A stretch of DNA of 42,628 bases, taken from assembly GCA_030726975.1 (NCBI GenBank), contig JANRCO010000017.1, positions 1 to 42,628 on the forward strand, written 5' to 3'. The position numbers and the translations under genes were made by a program. Under the pieces are notes generated by a model. The model was not told the origin of the DNA and made no database searches. It worked only from the letters and a program-made list of their open reading frames with translations. This stretch comes from Ilumatobacteraceae bacterium. GTDB lineage: Bacteria > Actinomycetota > Acidimicrobiia > Acidimicrobiales > Ilumatobacteraceae. Shown here piece after piece: positions 36,898 to 42,628 of this stretch (positions are counted from its first letter, which is position 1; every line of letters begins with the position of its first letter).

Positions 36898-38682
36898 ATG
36901 GCTGCAGAAGCACTAGAGCAATCAGTTCTTGAATCCAAGGACCGTGAACAACTCATGGCAATCGCCCAAGCACTGGGAGTGAAGTCGGTTTCGCGTGCCA
37001 AAAAGGCTGAACTCATCGACAAAATTTTGGAGCAAACAGCTCCACCCCTAGAGTCCAAGCGCCCTGCTCGCATTGAGAAGCAAGCACCAAGAGAGGCTGC
37101 AGCACCAAAGGAAACACCAGCTGCCAAAGCAGAACCACGTGTGGTCATTGGCATTGACGGTGAACCATTGTCAGAGTGGGAACTCGAGCTCGCCGAACAT
37201 GAAGGAACGCTCGAGAAGACCGCTTCTGAAGGTCATCGCCCGAATCGCCCGCACAACGACCGTCAACAAAACGATCGTGGCCCACGCCCTGAAAACGATC
37301 GCCAGCAAAATGATCGTGGCCCACGCCCACAAGGTGGTCAGCAAAACGATCGCGGTCCGCGTCCACAAGGTGGTCAACAAGGTGGCCAGCCAGGTTTCCA
37401 ACAGGGTTCACGTTTCGACAACGACCCAGCAAATCGCAATCGCAATCGCAACCGTCGCCGTCGTAAAGGACGTCGTGACGATGAGGGCCCACAGGGCACC
37501 GACCGTTATGAAACCGATGTTGACGTTTCAGACGATCCCATCAGTACAGAGCCAGTAGCAGTGTCGGGTTACCTCGACCTGCGTGACGAGGGATACGGCT
37601 ACTTGCGTGTCAATGGCTACTTGCCAACACGTGAAGATGCATACATCTCGGTGAAGCAAACGCGTCAGTACGGATTGCGCAAAGGCGACCATGTCACTGG
37701 CATGGCACGCCCCGCTGCTCGCGGCGAAAAGAACCCGGCAATGCTCGATATCGCTACGTTGAATGGCAAGTCGCCAGACGATGCAAAAAAGCGTCCACGC
37801 TTTGAAGATCTCACGCCGTTGTTCCCCGATTCTAAATTGCGTCTCGAAGACGACAATGATCCGGGCAACATGACCGCACGCATCATCGACCTCATTGCGC
37901 CAATTGGTAAAGGCCAGCGTGGGCTTATTGTGTCGCCGCCTAAAGCGGGCAAGACCACCATCATGAAGACCATCGTGAGCTCCATTGAAAAGAACAACCC
38001 CGAGGTCGACCTCATTGTTCTGCTCATCGATGAACGTCCTGAAGAAGTAACCGACATGAAGCGCACCGTTCGTGGTGAAGTCATTTCATCAACCTTCGAC
38101 CGTCCGTCTGAAGAGCACACCATCGTTGCGGAAATGGCAATTGAAAAAGCCAAGCGCATGGTGGAAGCTGGCAAAGACGTGGTTGTTGTTCTCGACGGCA
38201 TTACGCGTCTCTCGCGTGCATACAACCTTGCTGCTCCGGCAACAGGTCGTGTGATGTCGGGTGGTATCGACGCAGGTGCTTTGTACCCACCGAAGAAATT
38301 CTTTGGTGCTGCTCGTAACGTGGAAGAGGGTGGAAGTCTCACCATCCTTGCCACGTGTCTGGTGGAAACTAACAGCCGTATGGACGATGCCATCTTTGAA
38401 GAATTCAAAGGAACCGGCAACATGGAATTGCGCCTCGATCGCCGCCTCGCCGAGCGTCGTGTGTACCCAGCAATCGATGTCGATGCCTCAAGTACCCGTC
38501 ACGAAGAGCTGCTCTTCCCACCCAAGCAGTTGCAGTTGGTCTGGAAACTCCGCCGCGTGCTCTCAGGCCTCGCTGCCGATGGAAATGGGGCTCCAGGGCT
38601 CGAACTCCTCATCGACCGCCTCAAATCGTTCCGCAATAACGACGAATTCTTGTCTGAAATCGCTAAACAACCCTCGATGTAG
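36898..38682 (+). CDS. rho: Transcription termination factor Rho
   Basis: Rho_N domain, RNA-binding OB domain ([22 protein letters not shown]), ATPase [35 protein letters not shown] 36898 preferred (AAAGG 8 nt upstream), GTG 36889 possible. Confidence 0.97.
   Translation: MAAEALEQSVLESKDREQLMAIAQALGVKSVSRAKKAELIDKILEQTAPPLESKRPARIEKQAPREAAAPKETPAAKAEPRVVIGIDGEPLSEWELELAEHEGTLEKTASEGHRPNRPHNDRQQNDRGPRPENDRQQNDRGPRPQGGQQNDRGPRPQGGQQGGQPGFQQGSRFDNDPANRNRNRNRRRRKGRRDDEGPQGTDRYETDVDVSDDPISTEPVAVSGYLDLRDEGYGYLRVNGYLPTREDAYISVKQTRQYGLRKGDHVTGMARPAARGEKNPAMLDIATLNGKSPDDAKKRPRFEDLTPLFPDSKLRLEDDNDPGNMTARIIDLIAPIGKGQRGLIVSPPKAGKTTIMKTIVSSIEKNNPEVDLIVLLIDERPEEVTDMKRTVRGEVISSTFDRPSEEHTIVAEMAIEKAKRMVEAGKDVVVVLDGITRLSRAYNLAAPATGRVMSGGIDAGALYPPKKFFGAARNVEEGGSLTILATCLVETNSRMDDAIFEEFKGTGNMELRLDRRLAERRVYPAIDVDASSTRHEELLFPPKQLQLVWKLRRVLSGLAADGNGAPGLELLIDRLKSFRNNDEFLSEIAKQPSM
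37255..37389 (+). repeat. Degenerate tandem repeat in rho encoding [24 protein letters not shown] units
   Basis: 39-bp units 37255-37293 and 37294-37332, 36-bp unit 37333-37368, partial unit 37369-37389. Confidence 0.9.
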
Positions 38683-38733
38683 GGCGCATTTCGCCCGATA
38701 CACTCATGCCACTGCTAAGAACTCCGGAGAGCC

Positions 38734-38952
38734 ATGAAGACCGACATTCATCCCCAATACGTAGACACCAACGTCATTTGCTCATGTGGCAATACCTTCA
38801 CCACACATAGCACCAAAGGTGGCGAATTCCGCGTTGAATTGTGCAATGAGTGCCACCCGTACTTCACCGGTAAGCAAAAACTGGTCGACACTGGTGGTCG
38901 CGTGGAGCGCTTCAACAAGCGCTACGGCGAGCGCAAGTCCAAGAACTCCTAA
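38734..38952 (+). CDS. rpmE: 50S ribosomal protein L31 (Zn-cysteine form)
   Basis: [22 protein letters not shown]...[31 protein letters not shown]. Confidence 0.97.
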   Translation: MKTDIHPQYVDTNVICSCGNTFTTHSTKGGEFRVELCNECHPYFTGKQKLVDTGGRVERFNKRYGERKSKNS

Positions 38953-38975
38953 TTCGACGTTCTTCGGTTACGCCC

Positions 38976-40004
38976 GTGTCGCTTGACGACTCTCGAAAAG
39001 GTCAACTCCTTTCTTTGAAGTTGCGCGTCCTTGTCCACGAGCATCTCGGCAAGAGCATTCCTGAATCTGATCTCGAGCCACTTGGCTTTTCGCGTGGCGC
39101 TGCAGTGAAGCACGGAACCGATGTGTGGGTATTGGTGAGCGATAACCCGCAACGTGGGCTCGGCCCAGCATTGTTGTGGGCTCTCAAAGAAGAGGCAACC
39201 GCGTTACACGTGCTTGCCGAAGAAAATACAGGCGTGCTTGCTCGGCAGGCCGAACACTTTTCTTTTCCCATCACCGTTTGGCACGTCAATGACCGCGAGT
39301 TGCTGCCCGCTATTGCCGTGCCTCATGTTGAAGCAACTCCGGCACTGCCTGAACACTTAGCTTTCATCGAGCTCATTGCATCGGGTGGTGCAGTTCCTCA
39401 TGTTGAACACGGCATTGTTACCGGTGAAGTGCTTGGCCTTGAAGTGTGTCGTGCGGTGACCGATGTCTATACCGCCGAGGTGCGCCTGGAAGTGGGAATG
39501 GGTGCACACGACAGAGAAGCATTTGTGCTGTTGCATGGCAATAAGCCACAACAAGAAGCATTGGCAGGCGTTGTTGCATCGGTAGCAAAACAACGCCACC
39601 CCGATGCCGAACCACATCCGTTCAATCGACTTGCACCAGAACGTATGTTGCGCGCACGCGTGGTGAATGAACCAGGTCTTGTTGGTGCAGTGTCGCTTGA
39701 ACCTTGCGACCCGCCATTTGCTCGCAGCAATGTGCTCGATGTGGTGCCCTGTGTGGGTAAAGCGCAAGATGCGAGCGGTCAACAATTCATTGTTGTATTC
39801 ACAACTGGTGCCGACCCCGACATTGTTCCTTTTGCCCTCGATGCACGCAGTTACATCGACCCCTCTGCAGAACTTGTTATTGCAATGCCCGACACGCACA
39901 TCACACGTACGAACCTGCTTGCTGTAGAAAAAGCCACGAAGCCTGCTCGGTTCCTTGGCATTCCTGCTGCAACGAAGAACTCACAGTTAGCCTCTCCTTC
40001 ATGA
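38976..40004 (+). CDS. Uncharacterised protein encoded between rpmE and prfA
   Basis: 342-aa ORF in co-directional cluster, ATGA overlap with prfA; no confident family. Confidence 0.75.
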   Translation: MSLDDSRKGQLLSLKLRVLVHEHLGKSIPESDLEPLGFSRGAAVKHGTDVWVLVSDNPQRGLGPALLWALKEEATALHVLAEENTGVLARQAEHFSFPITVWHVNDRELLPAIAVPHVEATPALPEHLAFIELIASGGAVPHVEHGIVTGEVLGLEVCRAVTDVYTAEVRLEVGMGAHDREAFVLLHGNKPQQEALAGVVASVAKQRHPDAEPHPFNRLAPERMLRARVVNEPGLVGAVSLEPCDPPFARSNVLDVVPCVGKAQDASGQQFIVVFTTGADPDIVPFALDARSYIDPSAELVIAMPDTHITRTNLLAVEKATKPARFLGIPAATKNSQLASPS

Positions 40005-41065
40005 TGGATCGTCTCGATGGCATAGAACGCGACTATGCAGAGCTTGAAGCAAGCCTTGGCGACCCCGACATTGTTGGCGACCAAAACAAACTGCGCGATG
40101 CTTCACGTTTATATAAGCAAATGACCCCTATCGTGCAGTGCATTCGCACCATTCGCGAAACGCAGGGTAATGCTGAAGCTGCTCGTGAACTCATGGAACA
40201 AACCGTGGGCGACGAGCGCGACCTCTTCCGTGAGGAATTGGCCAGTGCAGAAGCTGAACTTTTGTCGCTTGAAGCAGAACTCAAATTGCTTCTGTTGCCA
40301 CGCGATGCGAATGACGGCAAAAATGTGATTGTAGAAATTCGCGGCGCTGAAGGTGGCGAAGAGGCGAACCTTTTTGCTGCAGATCTGCTCGAGATGTACC
40401 GCGCGTATGCCGCCAACCAAGGTTGGAAGTGCGAAACACTTTCACTCGATTTCTCGCCGTTGGGCGGAATCAACCAGGTAGTTATTCTCATGAGTGGCGA
40501 TCTTGCCTGGACCTACATGAAATTTGAAGGTGGCCCGCACCGCGTACAACGCGTTCCGGTTACTGAAAGTCAAGGCCGAGTACACACGTCATCGGCAACG
40601 GTGACCGTGATGCCAGAAGCTGAAGAAGTCGATGTTTTCATCGATGAAAAAGACTTAGATATCGACATTTATCGTTCATCGGGTGCTGGCGGACAGCACG
40701 TCAATACCACCGACTCTGCAGTGCGTATTACGCACAGGCCAACAGGTGTTGTGGTGGCGATGCAAGACGAACGTAGTCAGCTGCAAAACAAGGCACGTGC
40801 AATGCAGGTTCTGCGCACACGTATTATGAAACTGCGCCAAGAAGAACACGATGACGAGGCTTCTGCCCAGCGCAAAGCCCAAACCGGTGGTGGTGGTCGC
40901 AGCGAGAAAATTCGGACCTACAACTACAAAGATAATCGCCTCACCGATCACCGCATTGGGCTCACGTTGTACAAATTGCAAGACATCTTGAGTGGCAACT
41001 TGCTTGAAGTGTCGCAAGCGCTCATTAGCGACGAACGTTCACGGCAGTTGGCCGGAGAGAAATAA
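40001..41065 (+). CDS. prfA: Peptide chain release factor 1
   Basis: GGPHRVQRVPVTESQGRVHTSSATV, RSSGAGGQHVNTTDSAVRITH; PVT tripeptide fits the RF1 type. Confidence 0.96.
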   Translation: MMDRLDGIERDYAELEASLGDPDIVGDQNKLRDASRLYKQMTPIVQCIRTIRETQGNAEAARELMEQTVGDERDLFREELASAEAELLSLEAELKLLLLPRDANDGKNVIVEIRGAEGGEEANLFAADLLEMYRAYAANQGWKCETLSLDFSPLGGINQVVILMSGDLAWTYMKFEGGPHRVQRVPVTESQGRVHTSSATVTVMPEAEEVDVFIDEKDLDIDIYRSSGAGGQHVNTTDSAVRITHRPTGVVVAMQDERSQLQNKARAMQVLRTRIMKLRQEEHDDEASAQRKAQTGGGGRSEKIRTYNYKDNRLTDHRIGLTLYKLQDILSGNLLEVSQALISDERSRQLAGEK

Positions 41066-41077
41066 ACCCAAGCCTGG

Positions 41078-41971
41078 GTGTGCCCCATGAGTAACGAACA
41101 GGCAAGTACGTGGCGCGAGTTGTGGAATGAAACCACGTCACTGTTAGGCGACGAAAAAGAAGCACGCTGGATCTGTGAAGAAGCAAGCGGGCTTGAGGGT
41201 AGTGAATTCCTTGAGTCGCTGAACGAACTAGCAACAATGCGCATGGGTGTGTCTTTACAAGCAATGGTGGGGCGCAGGCTGGCCGGCGAACCTGTGCAAT
41301 ACGTGCTAGGGCACTGGCCATTTCGTCATATCGATTTGCACATCGACCAGCGGGTACTCATTCCTCGATCGGAAACAGAACAAGTGGTTGAAGTTGCATT
41401 GAGTTGTGCTCGTCAGTTGCGTAGCGATGAACATATGTTGCGCATTGCCGATATTGGCACTGGTAGTGGAGCAATTGGGCTATCGATGGCAAATGAATTA
41501 CCGCACGACAACACTGAAGTGTGGCTGAGTGATATCTCCACCGATGCACTCGATGTTGCACGGGCAAATATTGCCGGCATTGGTCGCAATGCACGCAATG
41601 TGCGTGTAACTGAGGGCAGTTGGTGTGCGGGTCTTCCGCGTGAACTGCGTGGTTCCTTCCAGGTCATTGTGTCGAACCCTCCCTATGTCGATGAAGCTGA
41701 CCCACTTGTTGAAGACTCGGTGCGTACGTGGGAGCCACACATTGCACTTTTTTCTCCCAACCAGGGTCTTCGCGATGTGTTAGGAATTGCCCAAGAGGCA
41801 CGTGAGTTTCTGGCACCTGGTGGCTATCTCGTTTGTGAGATGGGTTTTGCACAAGGCGATGTGTTGCGTGCCGAGTTTGCACAACTGGGCTATGCGCACG
41901 TGGAAGTGCGCAAAGACTTTGCGAGTCTTGACCGCATCATTATGGGGCAGTGGGCAATGAGCGCTGAATAA
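41078..41971 (+). CDS. prmC: Release factor glutamine methyltransferase
   Basis: PVQYVLGHWPFRHIDLHIDQRVLIPRSETEQVVE; IADIGTGSGAIGLSMA; VSNPPYVDEAD. Confidence 0.96.
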   Translation: MCPMSNEQASTWRELWNETTSLLGDEKEARWICEEASGLEGSEFLESLNELATMRMGVSLQAMVGRRLAGEPVQYVLGHWPFRHIDLHIDQRVLIPRSETEQVVEVALSCARQLRSDEHMLRIADIGTGSGAIGLSMANELPHDNTEVWLSDISTDALDVARANIAGIGRNARNVRVTEGSWCAGLPRELRGSFQVIVSNPPYVDEADPLVEDSVRTWEPHIALFSPNQGLRDVLGIAQEAREFLAPGGYLVCEMGFAQGDVLRAEFAQLGYAHVEVRKDFASLDRIIMGQWAMSAE

Positions 41972-42628
41972 ATGAGAGTTGATGCAGGAGTAAATTCTCT
42001 GCAACAACTTCTTGAGGTGTCATGTGTGTGACCCCAGACAAAGGCAAAACTTCGTGGTCTTTACCTGCAGCAAGTAGTGCGCTCGATAATTGCAATGTGT
42101 GTGCCGCAACTACGTTGTCGTCGGCAAGACCATGAATGAGAAGTAGTGGTCGTTGAAGTAGATGAGCGTCATTCATGAGCGACGTGCTCTCATACGGGTG
42201 TGCATCGACTGCTGGGTTCCCTAAATAACGTTCGGTGTAGTGCGTGTCGTACAAGCGCCAGTCGGTGACGGGAGCCCCCGCAACTGCGCAATGGAAAACG
42301 TCGGGTCGGCGAAGCACAGCAAGTGCAGCAAGGTAGCCACCAAAGCTCCAGCCACGTATTGCAACGCGAGAGGTGTCGGCGCGGGGTTCAAGTTGCGCAA
42401 GTGCCTGTGCAACTTCCACTTGGTCAACAAGCACAGGTTCGGCAAGATCGTGCAACACACTGCGCTCATAGGCACTTCCTTTGCCCGGAGTTCCACGTCC
42501 ATCGGCAATCACCACTACGAATCCTTGGTCGGCAAACCACTGCGAGGTGGCATAGGCAAGAAGTGAGCCCACCACACGCTGTGCATGCGGCCCGCCATAG
42601 GGGTCGAACAGCACCGGGAGTTTGGTTG
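41940..42628 (-). CDS. S9 prolyl oligopeptidase-family peptidase, C-terminal part; 5' end outside window
   Basis: GGPHAQRV, FVVVIADGRGTPGKG, IRGWSFGGYLAALA, LLIHGLADDNV, GVTHM. Confidence 0.9.
   Translation of the reverse strand, partial: TKLPVLFDPYGGPHAQRVVGSLLAYATSQWFADQGFVVVIADGRGTPGKGSAYERSVLHDLAEPVLVDQVEVAQALAQLEPRADTSRVAIRGWSFGGYLAALAVLRRPDVFHCAVAGAPVTDWRLYDTHYTERYLGNPAVDAHPYESTSLMNDAHLLQRPLLLIHGLADDNVVAAHTLQLSSALLAAGKDHEVLPLSGVTHMTPQEVVAENLLLHQLSFIQRSLPTAP

Noticed and set aside
37145-37492. Asp/Cys/His-rich minus-strand ORF ([14 protein letters not shown]...)
   Set aside because: Reverse-strand shadow of the Arg/Asn/Gln repeat in rho
38682-38696. GGGCG-CATTT-CGCCC hairpin at the rho stop codon considered as a terminator
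   Set aside because: Only a 5-bp stem and no T-tract; could be a minor attenuator at most

Overview
The window is a gene-dense actinobacterial chromosome segment, probably Acidimicrobiia-like judging from protein families (inference, not tested). It carries about 34 coding genes and no rRNA, tRNA, CRISPR array or prophage that I can recognise. Gene order: 2-oxoacid dehydrogenase E2 (partial), a LipB-LipA fusion, pirin, M24 peptidase, D-aminoacylase-like amidohydrolase, membrane protein, acyl-CoA dehydrogenase, CoA transferase, amidase, thioesterase-like protein, two LLM F420-type oxidoreductases, carotenoid oxygenase, a heterodimeric ABC exporter, DUF805, metH, PduO-type adenosyltransferase, leucyl aminopeptidase, a conserved hypothetical, sirtuin, a rhodanese-MoeB/ThiF fusion, glf, a glfT2-like gene, a SpoIID-SGNH-PG-binding multidomain protein, an AbiEi/DUF559 nuclease-like gene, hom, thrC, rho, rpmE, an unknown 342-aa protein, prfA, prmC and a partial S9 peptidase. 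The strongest unexplained signal is at 32960-33987. A DUF559 (Vsr/PD-(D/E)XK-like) gene with an N-terminal AbiEi-like domain is bracketed by a pair of 53-bp terminal inverted repeats (43/53 identical by hand alignment). Each repeat is itself a 10-bp-stem palindrome (TTCTCGGCGC...GCGCCGAGAA), and the ORF reads out through one repeat into flanking DNA. This resembles a compact single-gene mobile unit with no transposase. Other notable items: the LipB-LipA fusion, the SpoIID-SGNH-PGB2 protein, MoeB with its rhodanese domain at the N-terminus, a structured rho leader plus a repeat-rich disordered insert in Rho, and the fact that all six convergent gene pairs overlap or nearly touch at their 3' ends.
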